Counted from the first letter of the stretch, positions 9,775-19,967 are shown. The stretch: 64,000 nucleotides of DNA from Veronia nyctiphanis (GCF_004116385.1 NZ_PEIB01000001.1:248001-312000); one strand, 5' to 3'. Numbers and translations are program-made. Notes: generated by a model not told the origin, from the letters alone.

Positions 9775-10910
9775 ATGTTTGACTATGAATTAATCCGTTT
9801 CATTTGGTGGGCGTTAATCGGTGTGCTTTGCATCGGCTTTGCGGTAACAGATGGCTTTGATATGGGGGTCGGCGCGCTGGTCCCGGTTATCGGTAAAACA
9901 GACAATGAACGTCGTATCATGATTAACTCTATTGCCCCGCACTGGATGGTAATCAGGTATGGCTTATCACTGCGGGTGGTGCGCTTTTCGCAGCATGGCC
10001 GTTGGTTTATGCCACGTCTTTCTCTGGCTTTTATCTGGCGATGATACTGACGCTGGCAGCTTTGTGGCTTCGTCCTATCGGTTTCGACTACCGCTCAAAG
10101 ATTGAGAATCCAACGTGGCGTAAGAACTGGGACCGTGCGATTTTCGTGGGCAGTTTTGTGCCACCAATCATCTTTGGTGTTGCTTTTGGTAATCTTCTTC
10201 AGGGATTGCCATTCGAGTTCAACGAGTTTCTGATCCCGACATACAAAGGCGGCTTTTTCGACCTGCTTAATCCGTTTGCATTACTGTGTGGCCTTGTCAG
10301 TCTGTTTATGGTTTTGGCGCAAGGTGCAAACTGGCTTCAGATGAAAACGACGGACGCGCTGAGAGACAGAGCAAGAGTCATGTCTCAACTCAGCTCCGTG
10401 CTTATGGTCGTTTGTTTTGTTGTTGCAGGTATCTGGGTTCAAAGCATTCAGGGTTATGTCGTCACCAGTCAGCTTATTCACGATGCGGCGTCAAATCCGC
10501 TTAACAAAGAAGTGATGCTGGAAACAGGTGCGTGGTTCAGAAATTACGAAACGTATCCGCTGCTGTGGATTGCACCGACACTGGCGGTTTTCATGCCTTT
10601 GCTGTCGGCTCTGGCTTCACGCTTTAATCGTTGTGGTTTCGCGTTCCTGTTTTCAAGTCTCGCTATTGCAGGAGTAATTTTGACAGCAGGGTTTGCTTTG
10701 TTTCCATTCATCATGCCGTCAAGTCTTGTGCCTGCGCACAGCCTGACGATGTGGGATTCCACGTCTAGCCAGTTAACATTGACAATCATGACATGTGTGG
10801 CCTCTGTTATGGTGCCTGTTATCCTTGGCTACACGACTTGGTGTTACTACAAAATGTTTGGCCGTCTCGATGAAAAATACATCGAAGACAACAAATCATC
10901 ACTTTATTGA
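9775..10910 (+). CDS. cydB: Cytochrome bd subunit II (CydB), frame broken once
   Basis: CydB pairs with CydA in the bd oxidase. Restoring one G near 9945 turns APHWMVIRYG into the expected [23 protein letters not shown], joining two frames into one 378-residue, multi-helix protein of standard length. The N-terminus (MFDYELIRFIWWALIGVLCIGFAVTDGFD, shown in parts) contains the conserved DGFDMG segment. Because the operon is otherwise intact, a consensus error is more likely than gene loss. cydX follows after 15 bases. Confidence 0.92.
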
Positions 10911-10925
10911 TAGAGGGAGTAGACC

Positions 10926-11036
10926 ATGTGGTATTTTACTTGGATTCTAGGTGTATTACTGGCGTGCTCATTCGGCATTATCAATGCATTATGGCTTGAG
11001 CATACTGAAGCAATGGACAAGGACTGTGAGAAGTAA
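10926..11036 (+). CDS. cydX: Cytochrome bd small subunit CydX
   Basis: This 36-residue single-helix protein (MWYFTWILGVLLACSFGIIN...) is the accessory subunit that stabilises the heme site of bd oxidase. It has the family signature MWYFxWILG, the conserved LACxFGIxNALWLE run and a short polar tail. The sequence GAGGGAG upstream gives a strong ribosome site. It overlaps the GTG start of ybgE by 11 bases. Confidence 0.93.
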   Translation: MWYFTWILGVLLACSFGIINALWLEHTEAMDKDCEK

Positions 11037-11330
11037 GCTGATAAGCGCATTAGATAGCATCCACGACTGGCTTCAGCGTTCAATACTGAGTGTGTTCTCG
11101 CTGGTCATGGCGGTTGCCTGCGGTGGGTTAGTCATGTGGGACCCCCATGCTTTTTCAAATGCGATTGGCGGTTTTTCAGCGGCTAATGCCACCGCGATAA
11201 TCTGGCAACATGCTGTAGCCTGATTCATGGTGTGGGATTTAAGCCAAAGGCCTTTTTTTGGCAGTTGATGTTCTTCCCGCCATTAGCTTGGTTGGTTCTT
11301 CTAGCCACGTTTCTGACTGTGTATTCCTAA
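11026..11330 (+). CDS. ybgE: Cyd operon protein YbgE, frame broken once
   Basis: YbgE is a small inner-membrane protein of the cyd operon with no settled function. Restoring one G near 11205 (ATC TGG GCA) gives a 101-residue protein with three hydrophobic segments, the conserved MWDP motif near residue 40 and the LIHGVGFKPK segment near 70 that matches the family. The GTG start lies inside cydX, which suggests translational coupling. A terminator follows. Confidence 0.85.
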
Positions 11331-11353
11331 TATAAGCCAGATATTTATGAGAC

Positions 11354-11384
11354 AAAGCCCAATATTTTTGTATTGGGCTTTTTT
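11354..11384 (+). terminator. Terminator after the cyd unit
   Basis: AAAGCCCAATA and TATTGGGCTTT pair around a T-rich loop and run into a T-rich tail, separating the cyd unit from ybgC-tol. Confidence 0.8.
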
Positions 11385-11526
11385 ATTTTCAAACAGGCTC
11401 TAATAATTTAATAAACTATTGTTCTAAATATGAACATACGCGGATTGTAGGGCTTTCATAATTAATTAAAAGTCCGGTATAGTGAAGCGTGATAAATTAA
11501 TAGAGATTTTCAGGTAATTATTCAGG

Positions 11527-11946
11527 ATGACTAATTTCCGTCCATTTCGGTGGCCAGTTCGCGTTTACTATGAAGACACAGATGTCGGCGGCCTCGTCTA
11601 CCATTCCAACTTCCTCAAATACTTCGAACGTGCAAGAAGCGAACTATTACGGGAAATTGGTGTCAATCAAGTGGAATTATTCGAGCAAAATACAGCATTT
11701 GTTGTGAGCCGAGTAGAAATGGATTTTAAGAAAGGCGCGAAGTTTGATGATCTGCTCACCGTTGAAACAAAGCTCATTGAAGCCAAGAAGGTTACGATGA
11801 CCGTTGATCAGAAGATCCTAAACCAACAGAATGACGTGCTATGTCAGGCCATCATAAAGATTGCTTGCATTGATACCGCAACGTCCAGACCCAAACAGAG
11901 CCCTATGAACCAACTGCTTAACGCGGAGATGCTAAGTGAACGCTGA
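11527..11946 (+). CDS. ybgC: Acyl-CoA thioesterase YbgC, first gene of the Tol-Pal operon
   Basis: YbgC is a hotdog-fold cytoplasmic thioesterase that acts on acyl-CoA or acyl-ACP. The 139-residue protein shows the 4-hydroxybenzoyl-CoA-thioesterase-type motif [24 protein letters not shown] (in parts), including the catalytic Asp in DTDVGG. GAT directly before the start is preceded by a purine-rich site. Its end overlaps the GTG start of tolQ by 11 bases, the usual ybgC-tolQ arrangement. Confidence 0.93.
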   Translation: MTNFRPFRWPVRVYYEDTDVGGLVYHSNFLKYFERARSELLREIGVNQVELFEQNTAFVVSRVEMDFKKGAKFDDLLTVETKLIEAKKVTMTVDQKILNQQNDVLCQAIIKIACIDTATSRPKQSPMNQLLNAEMLSER

Positions 11947-12631
11947 ATTATCAATCCTGGATTTATTTTTGCAGGCGAGCCTGCTTGTAAAATCCGTCAT
12001 GCTTATCTTACTAGGAATGTCTGTCGTCTCCTGGACGATGATAGTCCAGCGTTCAAGAGCATTGTCTCAGGCGTCTGAAAAAGTAGAGCGTTTTGAAGAC
12101 AGATTCTGGTCGGGCGTTGACCTAAGTCAGCTCTATCAAGAAGTAAAAGCCCGTAAACACTATTTAAGCGGAAGCGAACAAATTTTTTACGCGGGATTTA
12201 CCGAATATGCCAGATTGCATCGCAGCAACGGCCGAGTGCCTGAAGCCGTGATGGAGGGCGCTTCTCGTGCTATGCGAGTTTCATTGTCAAAAGAAGTTGA
12301 AGATTTAGAAACACATTTGCCGTTTTTGGCGACTGTTGGTTCAATCAGCCCTTATATTGGTCTTTTCGGGACAGTCTGGGGGATCATGCACGCGTTCATC
12401 GGTCTGGGCGCAGTTAAACAAGCTACGCTGTCAATGGTCGCACCTGGTATTGCTGAAGCACTTGTTGCAACAGCAATGGGCCTATTTGCAGCGATTCCAG
12501 CCGTCATGTTTTACAACCGCCTCAGTCATCGCGTAAACCGCCTTGAGAATGACTACGCAAATTTCATGGAAGAATTTTCGAGCATCCTTCACCGTCAGGC
12601 TTTTGCTTCACCTCAGCAGGAGCAGCAGTAA
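11936..12631 (+). CDS. tolQ: Tol-Pal inner membrane protein TolQ
   Basis: TolQ forms the pentameric proton channel with TolR that energises TolA for outer-membrane constriction at division. The 231-residue protein has an N-terminal membrane segment (about 15-35), a cytoplasmic loop, and two further helices including the conserved [19 protein letters not shown] region near 130-150 and the channel helix near 165-190. The GTG start overlaps ybgC; tolR starts directly after its stop. Confidence 0.95.
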   Translation: MNAELSILDLFLQASLLVKSVMLILLGMSVVSWTMIVQRSRALSQASEKVERFEDRFWSGVDLSQLYQEVKARKHYLSGSEQIFYAGFTEYARLHRSNGRVPEAVMEGASRAMRVSLSKEVEDLETHLPFLATVGSISPYIGLFGTVWGIMHAFIGLGAVKQATLSMVAPGIAEALVATAMGLFAAIPAVMFYNRLSHRVNRLENDYANFMEEFSSILHRQAFASPQQEQQ

Positions 12632-13078
12632 ATGGCTCACCTTGTAAAGCGTCGCAAAATGGAGGCCCAAATCAACGTTGTGCCTTACATTGATGTCATG
12701 CTTGTTCTTCTGATCATCTTCATGGTGACAGCGCCATTTGTTACTCAAGGTGTGGATGTCGAGCTTCCGAAGACCACAACGGCAAAAACTGCCAGTGAAT
12801 TGGCTAAAGACAGTGAAAATGCCAGCTTTATTATTGTTGAAGTTGACCAAAACGGTGGTTTAGGCCTCAGCGTTGATAACGGTGACATGCAGCATGGCCT
12901 TTCCATCACGGACCTGGTGTATCGGGTGAAAGCTGAACTCGAATTAAACCCTTCCTCACCAGTATTGGTAGGGGGTGACGGTCGTGTTCCTTATGCAGAA
13001 ATCATATTAACACTTGATGAATTGAACAAAGCGGGTGTTACCTCTGTAGGCTTAATGACCGAGCCGCTTGAGCCGTAA
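12632..13078 (+). CDS. tolR: Tol-Pal inner membrane protein TolR
   Basis: TolR is the ExbD-like partner of TolQ. The 148-residue protein has one N-terminal membrane helix carrying the proton-pathway Asp (NVVPYIDVMLVLLIIFMV, near residues 15-32) and a periplasmic domain with the ExbD/TolR fold that ends in GVTSVGLMTEP. The start immediately abuts the tolQ stop. Confidence 0.95.
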   Translation: MAHLVKRRKMEAQINVVPYIDVMLVLLIIFMVTAPFVTQGVDVELPKTTTAKTASELAKDSENASFIIVEVDQNGGLGLSVDNGDMQHGLSITDLVYRVKAELELNPSSPVLVGGDGRVPYAEIILTLDELNKAGVTSVGLMTEPLEP

Positions 13079-13090
13079 ATGAGACAGTGA

Positions 13091-14317
13091 ATGAAAAGAA
13101 TCAATAACAGTAGTTACGGTCTAGCAATATTGGCATCCGTCGTTTTGCATGGCGTGTTGCTCGCTGTACTGTTATGGGGTACGGATTTTACAACAAAGAA
13201 GCAGCAGAACAATGGCGGTAGCGTGATTGATGCTGTTGTCATTGACCGGCTCTTGTGTCTCAACAGGCGCGTCAGATTCGTGCTCAGCGTGAAGAAGCAA
13301 AACGGCGTGAGGATGAGCGGCTTAATCTGCTCAAAAACCAAGTCAATGAATTGGAACGGCAGCGAGAACTCGACGAAAAGCGTTTGAGAGATTTAAAACA
13401 ACAGAAGTTGTCTGCGGAGAAAGCAGCCCGTGAGGCTGAAAAAGAACGTCAGAAAGTCGCTGAAGAGCGCAAAAAATTGGCTGAAGAAAAAAGGAAAGCT
13501 GATGAGGCCGCGAAACTTGCTCGTAAGAAAGTTGCTGAAGAAGAAGCTGAAATTCAACGCAAGATAGCAGAGAGAAAACAGGCTGAGGAAGACACCCGAA
13601 AGGCTAATGAAGCAAAACAGCAAGCCGAACGTGAGAGTAAGGCGCAACTGGTAGAACAACAGAAAGCGCAAGAAGCTGCTGAAAAAGCGAAAGCCGCAGC
13701 TCAAAAAGCGGAACAAGAAAGACAGAAAAAAATAGCTGAACAGAAAAAAGCCGAGGCCGCAGCTAAAAAAGCAGAGCAGGAAAGGCTCAAGAAAATAGAA
13801 GAGAAAAAGAAAGCCGAAAGAAGCAGCCAAAAAAGCTGAGCAAGAGCGCAAACGCAAACTGGCTGAAAAAAAGAAAGCGGAAGAAGCGAAGCGAAAAGCG
13901 GAGGCTCAACAGCGAGAAGCGGAGAAAAAAGCCGCTGAAGCTAAGCGTCGTCAGCAGGAACAAGAAGCAGCACTTAATGAGCTTTTTAGTGATTTAGCGT
14001 CAGACTCAGTCCAGCGTTCTGGCGCAAAAGCACAGTTCATAGATGACGAAGCTAATAGACTTGGTTCGATTTATGAGCAGATGATTCAGCGAAACCTTAT
14101 TTACGATGACAGTATGCGTGGCAAAGAATGTAGGGTAAATATTCGTTTGACTGGGACAGGTGTTGTACTTGACGTTAGCCAAATTTCTGGTGATGCATCG
14201 GTATGTCGAGCGACAAAGGCAGCAGTTCTCAAAGTTCCAGCTTTTCCAATGAGTGACGACCCGGATGTGAATAAAAAACTCAGGGATATTAACTTAACCT
14301 TTGCACCGGCTAAGTAG
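13091..14317 (+). CDS. tolA: Tol-Pal bridging protein TolA, frame broken and restored
   Basis: TolA links the TolQR motor to TolB and Pal. An N-terminal membrane anchor (near 10-32) precedes a long Lys/Glu/Ala-rich alpha-helical domain of EEKKKAE-type repeats (about 60-300), and the C-terminal globular domain begins near [12 protein letters not shown]. Two indels compensate each other: one C missing near 13247 (GAC CCG) and one extra A at about 13817-13819 (GCC GAA GAA). Read through, the protein is 408 residues with a normal C-terminus. The rest of the operon is intact. Confidence 0.92.
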
Positions 14318-14325
14318 GAGCAGAT

Positions 14326-15684
14326 ATGTTTAAACGTTTTTTCTTCGGGATTTTGTTGCTTGTAAGCGGAATACAAGCAGCAAATGCCGGTCTTGAACTG
14401 GTGATCACCGAAGGCATAGATTCAGCGCGTCCGATTGCCATTATTCCTTTTCAATGGAATGGTCAGGGACCTGCGCCACGAAACCTTGCGGACGTTGTTG
14501 CGTCAGATTTGCAGCGAAGCGGTAAGTTCAATCCTGTATCCGTCAACCTGATGCCTCAAACGCCTTATGAGGACAAGGACATTAATTATAACGATTGGAC
14601 AGCGATAGGCGTTGATTCGCTGCTCACCGGAAAGGTATCGACCAATGTGAATGGTGACTACATCATTGAATACAAACTGGTTGATATTGTACGCGGACAA
14701 CTCACGGGCGGAACGGCAAAGGGTCTGAGTACGGATGGTCAGCTCGTTTTGACACGTGATCATTTGTTGCTTAACAACCGCAAAACCATCAAGCAGCCAG
14801 ACAACAAAAAGCTTAGACGTTACGGTCACCGTATCGCCGATTTGGTCTATGAAAAGCTAACAGGTGAAAAAGGCGCGTTTTCAACGCGTATCGCTTACGT
14901 AGTGATTAACGACAAAGCCAAATACCCTTATCAGCTTCGTGTTGCAGATTATGATGGTTTTAACGAGATAACTGTTATTCGTTCTAACGAGCCGCTGATG
15001 TCACCCGCTTGGTCGCCAGATGGCAGAAAGCTTGCCTATGTAAGTTTCCAGAACGGTCAGGCTGAAATTTTCATCATGGACGTCTTCACAGCAAAAACCG
15101 AAAAGATAACGTCATTCCCCCGTCATAATGGTGCACCACGTTTTTCACCTAATGGTGATAAATTGGCTATAGTTTTGTCTAAAACCGGAAGTTTACAAAT
15201 TTATGTCATTGATTTGAAAACTCGTAAGATGAAACAGATTACCAAAGGAAGAGCTAATAATACGGAACCTTTCTGGGATCCGAGTGGTAACTCTCTGGTA
15301 TTTACATCAGACCGGGGTGGTAAACCTCAGATTTATAGAGTAGATTTGGCGGATAGCTCTACCCAGCGTATCACTTGGCAGGGAAGGCAAAATCTTGGTG
15401 GTCAGTTGACGCCGGATGGTCGTTACTTGGTTTCAGTACAGCAATCTGAAGCTGGGTATAACATCGCCAAGCAAGATTTAAGCAGTGGGGCGGTGCAAAT
15501 TCTGACATCAACCATACTCGATGAATCGGCAAGTTTGGCACCCAATGGTGGCATGGTCATTTATAGCTCGATGTATGGTGGTAGAAATGTCTTGTCTATG
15601 GTTTCGATAGACGGGCGATTTAAAGCAAGATTACCAGTAACTAACGGAAGGGTCCGTGCTCCAGCGTGGTCGCCATTTCTATAG
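14326..15684 (+). CDS. tolB: Tol-Pal periplasmic beta-propeller TolB
   Basis: TolB is the periplasmic protein that binds Pal and TolA. The 452-residue precursor has a signal peptide (about 1-22, ending near QAANAG), an N-terminal alpha/beta domain with [14 protein letters not shown], and a C-terminal six-bladed propeller with repeated [13 protein letters not shown]-, [12 protein letters not shown]- and [11 protein letters not shown]-like blades. It starts 8 bases after tolA. Confidence 0.96.
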   Translation: MFKRFFFGILLLVSGIQAANAGLELVITEGIDSARPIAIIPFQWNGQGPAPRNLADVVASDLQRSGKFNPVSVNLMPQTPYEDKDINYNDWTAIGVDSLLTGKVSTNVNGDYIIEYKLVDIVRGQLTGGTAKGLSTDGQLVLTRDHLLLNNRKTIKQPDNKKLRRYGHRIADLVYEKLTGEKGAFSTRIAYVVINDKAKYPYQLRVADYDGFNEITVIRSNEPLMSPAWSPDGRKLAYVSFQNGQAEIFIMDVFTAKTEKITSFPRHNGAPRFSPNGDKLAIVLSKTGSLQIYVIDLKTRKMKQITKGRANNTEPFWDPSGNSLVFTSDRGGKPQIYRVDLADSSTQRITWQGRQNLGGQLTPDGRYLVSVQQSEAGYNIAKQDLSSGAVQILTSTILDESASLAPNGGMVIYSSMYGGRNVLSMVSIDGRFKARLPVTNGRVRAPAWSPFL

Positions 15685-15719
15685 CAGATACGCAAAGTAA
15701 TATTGAAAAGGAATCTAAG

Positions 15720-16238
15720 ATGGAAGTTAATAAACTACTAAAAGGCCTAGCAGTGGCTTTACCTATGTTCACGCTGGCAGCATGTAGCTCAAGTGGTCAG
15801 TCGACAGATAGCGATGGTAGCATGTCAAAGACTGATGCAACGACTGTTGTTACTCCAGTAGATGGCAGCAGCGCTAAGCTGTCTGAAGAAGAGCTGCGTA
15901 ACCAGCAATTGCGTCAATCACAAACTGTTTACTTTAACTTTGACGATTCTTCTGTTCTTCCAGAATACGAAGAAATGCTTGATGCACATGCTGACTTCCT
16001 GCGTAACAACACGAACATCAACGTTGTTGTTGAAGGCCATGCGGATGAGCGTGGTACACCTGAATACAACATCGCGCTGGGCGAGCGTCGTGCGAAAGCT
16101 GTTGCTAAGTACCTTCAGGCACTGGGTGTGACTGCAGACCAAATCAGCATTGTAAGCTATGGTGAAGAGAAGCCGCTGGTATTCGGCCAAACTGAAGCTG
16201 CATACAGCAAAAACCGTCGCGCGGTTCTGGTTTACTAA
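15720..16238 (+). CDS. pal: Peptidoglycan-associated lipoprotein Pal
   Basis: Pal anchors the outer membrane to peptidoglycan. From the ATG at 15720 (ribosome site AAGGA eight bases earlier) the 172-residue precursor has a lipoprotein signal with lipobox LAAC (Cys near 22), a Ser/Asp/Thr-rich linker, and an OmpA-like domain with VYFNFDDSSVLPEY, the peptidoglycan-binding VEGHADERGTPEYNIALGERRA segment (in parts) and the end RRAVLVY. A longer frame upstream overlaps tolB and is not needed. Confidence 0.96.
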   Translation: MEVNKLLKGLAVALPMFTLAACSSSGQSTDSDGSMSKTDATTVVTPVDGSSAKLSEEELRNQQLRQSQTVYFNFDDSSVLPEYEEMLDAHADFLRNNTNINVVVEGHADERGTPEYNIALGERRAKAVAKYLQALGVTADQISIVSYGEEKPLVFGQTEAAYSKNRRAVLVY

Positions 16239-16263
16239 TCCAACAACCATATAGAGAAATAGA

Positions 16264-17007
16264 GTGAAGACACGTACTTTACGACTGTTATCTCTGGCGA
16301 TATTGGCAGGCTCAGTGTCTTTTGTAAGCGCTGAGCCTGCGCCTGTTTCTGAGCTAGGAAATTCGAAAAGTGTTTCTGAGCGCTTGGATAATTTGGCAAG
16401 GCTGATAACGGCACGTAATCAGACGCAGATTCAGATGCAGCAGCAGCTGGATGAGATCTCCAGAGAAATTGACGAGCTTCGAGGTAATGTCGAGCGAAAC
16501 AGCTATGACCTGAACCAAATGCTGACTCGCCAACGTGATATTTACCGTGAAATAGACAATCTTCGTACTGCGAAACCAGTACAAGAGGTTAAAACGGACA
16601 CGACGACACCATCTTCAGGAAGCTATTCATCCAATAAAAATGAGAATGCTGACTACGAGAAGGCCGTTAATCTTATTCTGAAAGACAAAGATTACTCCGG
16701 TGCAACTGATGCGCTGAAAGCATTTGTGTCTGCTTATCCGAAATCTGTATACCTCGCGAATGCGCACTATTGGCTGGGACAGTTGTACTTTGCCCGCGGT
16801 GATTTTAACAGTTCAAAACCGCATTTTACGTCGGTTGTTGCTGATAAATCATCCGCTAAGCGTGCTGATGCACTATTTAAACTGGGCAAGATTGCTGTGA
16901 ATCAGGGAGATAAAACGGGAGCAAAAGGCTTTTATAAGCAAGTTGTTGACCAATATCCTGACTCTTCTACAGCAAGGGATGCGAAGAAAGAACTGTCAAA
17001 AAAATAG
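16264..17007 (+). CDS. cpoB: Cell division coordinator CpoB
   Basis: CpoB (YbgF) is the periplasmic TolA-binding protein that couples Tol-Pal with cell-wall synthesis at the septum. The 247-residue precursor has a signal peptide (about 1-23), a coiled-coil trimerisation region with Gln-rich heptads (near 45-90), a Thr/Ser linker, and tetratricopeptide repeats (YEKAVNLILKDKDYSGA..., LANAHYWLGQLYF...) to the end. The start is GTG. It is the last gene of the tol operon; a terminator follows. Confidence 0.93.
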   Translation: MKTRTLRLLSLAILAGSVSFVSAEPAPVSELGNSKSVSERLDNLARLITARNQTQIQMQQQLDEISREIDELRGNVERNSYDLNQMLTRQRDIYREIDNLRTAKPVQEVKTDTTTPSSGSYSSNKNENADYEKAVNLILKDKDYSGATDALKAFVSAYPKSVYLANAHYWLGQLYFARGDFNSSKPHFTSVVADKSSAKRADALFKLGKIAVNQGDKTGAKGFYKQVVDQYPDSSTARDAKKELSKK

Positions 17008-17028
17008 GTTTGTTTTATAATCGTAATT

Positions 17029-17052
17029 AGCCGGCGTTTACCCGGCTTTTTG
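17029..17052 (+). terminator. Terminator of the tol-pal-cpoB operon
   Basis: AGCCGG-CGTTTAC-CCGGCT followed by TTTTTG, 21 bases after the cpoB stop. Confidence 0.8.
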
Positions 17053-17130
17053 TCGTTACAGCGATGGGGAATACGTTCCTGTCCCTTACGCAATCATTAA
17101 AATGGAACGTGAAGAATTCAGAGTAAGTCG

Positions 17131-18192
17131 ATGAGCCAAGTCCTTGAAACCACTGAAGTGGTTTATCCTTTTCCTCCTAAGCCCCGAGTATTGACTGAGC
17201 AAGAGAAGCAAGCTTATATCGCCAGCATTAAAGTTCTCTTAAAAGAGAAAGATGCCGTTCTGATTGCTCATTACTATACCGATCCGGAAATTCAAGCCCT
17301 CGCTGAAGAAACGGGTGGATTTGTTGGTGACTCTCTGGAGATGGCGCGTTTCGGTAATCAACACCCAGCTAAAACCTTGATTATTGGTGGTGTTAGGTTC
17401 ATGGGTGAAAGTGCGAAGATACTGACACCAGAGAAAACGGTGTTAATGCCAACGTTGGAAGCTGAGTGTTCTCTGGACTTAGGTTGCCCGGTAGACAAGT
17501 TTACCGCTTTTTGTGATGCGCATCCCGACCATACAGTGGTTGTGTATGCCAATACGTCAGCCGCAGTCAAAGCTCGTGCAGACTGGGTGGTGACCTCTTC
17601 AATCGCATTGGAAATTGTTGAGCATTTAGATTCAGAGGATAAACAGATTATCTGGGGGCCTGACAGGCACTTAGGTTCGTACATCGAGAAGCAAACTGGC
17701 GCTGAGATGTTACTTTGGCAAGGAGAATGCGTAGTTCATGACGAGTTCTCAGCTAAAGCCCTAAAAGATATGAAGTCCGTTTACCCGGACGCCGCGATAC
17801 TGGTGCACCCTGAATCACCTGCCAGCGTAGTGCAAGTTGCCGATGCAGTGGGCTCAACCAGCCAACTGATAAAAGCAGCGAAAGAACTACCAAACAAGAC
17901 ACTTATCGTTGCTACTGATAAGGGTATATTCTACAAAATGCAGCAAATGGTTCCTGATAAGGAGCTGATCGAAGCACCAACAGCAGGCGCAGGTGCGACA
18001 TGTCGAAGCTGTGCACACTGTCCGTGGATGGCAATGAATGGTTTAGAAGCAATTGAATCAGCATTGAAAGATGGCGGACAAGGTCACGAGATTCATGTTG
18101 ATGAGGCTATTCGAGAAAAGTCGCTCATTCCTCTTAACCGGATGCTGGATTTTGCTGCGCAAATGCAGCTAAAAGTGAAAGGCAACGCTTAA
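17131..18192 (+). CDS. nadA: Quinolinate synthase NadA
   Basis: NadA condenses iminoaspartate with dihydroxyacetone phosphate to quinolinate in NAD synthesis, using a 4Fe-4S cluster. The 353-residue protein has the family start ([27 protein letters not shown], in parts) and three cluster-type cysteines in [21 protein letters not shown] and the [10 protein letters not shown] segment near residue 297. Its position after cpoB matches Vibrio and Escherichia gene order. A terminator follows 20 bases later. Confidence 0.96.
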   Translation: MSQVLETTEVVYPFPPKPRVLTEQEKQAYIASIKVLLKEKDAVLIAHYYTDPEIQALAEETGGFVGDSLEMARFGNQHPAKTLIIGGVRFMGESAKILTPEKTVLMPTLEAECSLDLGCPVDKFTAFCDAHPDHTVVVYANTSAAVKARADWVVTSSIALEIVEHLDSEDKQIIWGPDRHLGSYIEKQTGAEMLLWQGECVVHDEFSAKALKDMKSVYPDAAILVHPESPASVVQVADAVGSTSQLIKAAKELPNKTLIVATDKGIFYKMQQMVPDKELIEAPTAGAGATCRSCAHCPWMAMNGLEAIESALKDGGQGHEIHVDEAIREKSLIPLNRMLDFAAQMQLKVKGNA

Positions 18193-18212
18193 GACTATTA
18201 TTGCTAAGTAAA

Positions 18213-18236
18213 AAGGCGGGTTATCCGCCTTTTTTA
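18213..18236 (+). terminator. Terminator of nadA
   Basis: AAGGCGG-GTTAT-CCGCCTT followed by a T-run, between the convergent nadA and UPF0149 genes. Confidence 0.85.
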
Positions 18237-18254
18237 TATTTTACGCGTGGTTAT

Positions 18255-18836
18255 TTATTCTTCTGCTTCTTGAATTCTCTGTGCAGCTCTCATGGTTAGC
18301 CCGCAAAGCATTGTAGGCATAGCACTGAAGATTTCTTCGAATTGGGCCAGCTCAATTGCTCCTTGTTCCTCTACGGCAGTCAATGCCGACTCAGGGTCAA
18401 ACATCAAGGTTATAGATAGCAAAACGCCACCCATTAGTGCGTTATCTTCGGACTCTTCTGGCATCAGAGTCTCCCAATCATCACGTGCAAGCGTCCACCC
18501 CTGAAGTAAGCCTTCACAGAACAGGCGCGTATCGTTAGTCACGATCTCTTCGTCGTCTAGCGCACAGCCATCTGGCCATACCCAAGTATTTGAAAGAAGC
18601 TTCTCACGTTCTTGGTTCCAGATAGCGACGATAATATTCGCGTATTCTTCGAGCATTTCATGGGTGTCAAAAGGGGAAGTTTCTTCACCTCCCCACATGA
18701 AAGCTAACCACTCTGCTGGGTCAATAAGGTGGGGTGCTGCCGCCATTGAGGTAACAAAGCCTCGGGTTTGCATGTCAGACAGAAGGTGGTCTTCCAGTGA
18801 GTGATTCGCAATAAATTCTTTTAATGACTGAGCCAT
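18255..18836 (-). CDS. UPF0149/YecA-type protein without SEC-C tail
   Basis: From the ATG at 18836 this is a 193-residue acidic cytoplasmic protein resembling the N-terminal part of YecA (UPF0149). It shows the region LIDPAEWLAFMWGGEE near 40-55, the ALDDEEIV segment near 93 and CEGLLQGWTLARDDW near 108-122. The C-terminal metal-binding SEC-C motif of YecA is missing. The open frame extends upstream across the tRNA region, but the ATG at 18836, preceded by GAGAATG-like purines, gives the family start. The function is unknown. Confidence 0.7.
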   Translation of the reverse strand: MAQSLKEFIANHSLEDHLLSDMQTRGFVTSMAAAPHLIDPAEWLAFMWGGEETSPFDTHEMLEEYANIIVAIWNQEREKLLSNTWVWPDGCALDDEEIVTNDTRLFCEGLLQGWTLARDDWETLMPEESEDNALMGGVLLSITLMFDPESALTAVEEQGAIELAQFEEIFSAMPTMLCGLTMRAAQRIQEAEE

Positions 18837-18975
18837 CGGGACATTCTCTTTGTTTATTCGCGAGATAGTGTAACAGCCAGATTGATTACACGTCACCGAA
18901 ATAATATGAATTGTAGGATTTGCCAGCATATTGCCGATTACGCACTCAGTTAAATGGGTAAGATGACAGTGGCTG

Positions 18976-19004
18976 TTGACCTTCATATCGGCTATCTCTA
19001 TAGT
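18976..19004 (+). promoter_or_regulatory. Sigma70 promoter of the first tRNA-Ser
   Basis: TTGACC and TATAGT are separated by 17 bases and followed by a GC-rich discriminator (GCCGGC). The tRNA begins about 31 bases further on. The same two hexamers with the same spacing precede the second tRNA copy. Confidence 0.75.
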
Positions 19005-19035
19005 GCCGGCAAGTCGGTGAGAGCTGACCGAATTG

Positions 19036-19123
19036 GTGAGGTGTCCGAGTGGCTGAAGGAGCACGCCTGGAAAGTGTGTATACGGCAACGTATCGAGGGT
19101 TCGAATCCCTCCCTCACCGCCAT
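19036..19123 (+). tRNA. serX: tRNA-Ser(GGA), copy 1
   Basis: This 88-base gene with encoded CCA begins GGTGAGGTGTCCGAGTGG and folds as a class II tRNA with a long variable arm (TGTGTATACGGCAACGTATC). The anticodon is GGA in CGCCTGGAAAGTG, and the T-arm is GGTTCGAATCC. It is close to identical to the Escherichia coli tRNA-Ser(GGA). Copy 2 differs from it by two bases (D-arm T to C, variable-arm C to A). Confidence 0.96.
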
Positions 19124-19128
19124 ATTTA

Positions 19129-19156
19129 AGCCCGAGCAGCAATGCTTGGGCTTTTG
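19129..19156 (+). terminator. Terminator after tRNA-Ser copy 1
   Basis: AAGCCCGAGCA and TGCTTGGGCTT pair around a short loop and lead into TTTTG. The copy-2 tRNA has an almost identical terminator. Confidence 0.75.
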
Positions 19157-19307
19157 CTGTTTATAAAGCCAGGATGTTTATAAATCAGACTAAGCGATGT
19201 CGTCTCTGATACGCAACAAGTCGAGAAGAACTCTCAAGAGGTATTGATAACCTCATTGAACATCGTAAAAATCGAAGCTTGAATCAAACAGTGAGAATTA
19301 AAAAATT

Positions 19308-19967
19308 ATGCGCGTACTGTGCCTTGTGCTTATTTTAATGTTGTCTGGCTGCGTAAACCGAGTTGCCAACCTTTCGAACCACCTTTCCCTAGAGCCAAAT
19401 GAGCCATTAATCATCAATGATGAACGTGAGCGTGACAGCTTAAAAGGTGAATTTTTATCTAACCTAATTACAAGTTGCGATTATGGTGTCGAAAGGCTGG
19501 GAGAAGACAAAATAGAGCCTTTAAGACTGGAGATACTGAATGACTTACTGTCGAATAAATACAGTCAAACATTCTCGGGTGAAATCATTAGTGTCTTTGA
19601 ATTTGATATATACAGTAACCGAGCGGTGGTTTTTAGACATATTGCTTACGGCAGTGCCGGTGTGGAAGGGGAACTGATGCGTTTGGCGGTTGAACCTTTT
19701 TTTAACGATTGCCCTCTGGAATCGTCAATTGGTGCCTATACCAAAGAGGAAGCTTCAACACCGTATTCACCCATTATTATTTGGTTTGATGTCCAACATA
19801 ACGGTCAGCGTGTGAAAACACGAACGGTTTACTCGCCTGAAGAGGAGTTTATGGGTCAATACCACTCTCCAGAAGGCGCTGATGCACTTTATAAGGCCAT
19901 AGAGACAGCTGTCGATGATTTGGTTATTGAGCTCGGCACAGTTACAGCCAAACATGCTGTAAAGTAA
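19308..19967 (+). CDS. Predicted lipoprotein of unknown function between two tRNA-Ser genes
   Basis: This 219-residue protein has a lipoprotein signal (MRVLCLVLILMLSGC, lipobox LSGC, Cys15), so it should be anchored to a membrane, probably the outer membrane because Val follows the Cys+1 Asn. The rest is acidic, with no repeats or motifs I recognise; two further Cys residues (near 58 and 141) could form a disulfide. It stands alone between the tRNA copies, and its stop is about 90 bases before the promoter of copy 2. Placement between duplicated tRNAs suggests possible insertion by recombination. Confidence 0.6.
   Translation: MRVLCLVLILMLSGCVNRVANLSNHLSLEPNEPLIINDERERDSLKGEFLSNLITSCDYGVERLGEDKIEPLRLEILNDLLSNKYSQTFSGEIISVFEFDIYSNRAVVFRHIAYGSAGVEGELMRLAVEPFFNDCPLESSIGAYTKEEASTPYSPIIIWFDVQHNGQRVKTRTVYSPEEEFMGQYHSPEGADALYKAIETAVDDLVIELGTVTAKHAVK

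Noticed and set aside
9775-10910. Programmed frameshifting as an explanation for the broken frames
   Set aside because: The breaks occur in 14 unrelated genes at ordinary short G/C runs without slippery heptamers or conserved stimulators, and they heal by a single base.
13393-13857. 154-residue minus-strand frame opposite tolA
   Set aside because: It is the mirror of the Lys/Glu/Ala repeats of tolA; the Phe/Leu/Ser-rich product is a compositional artefact.
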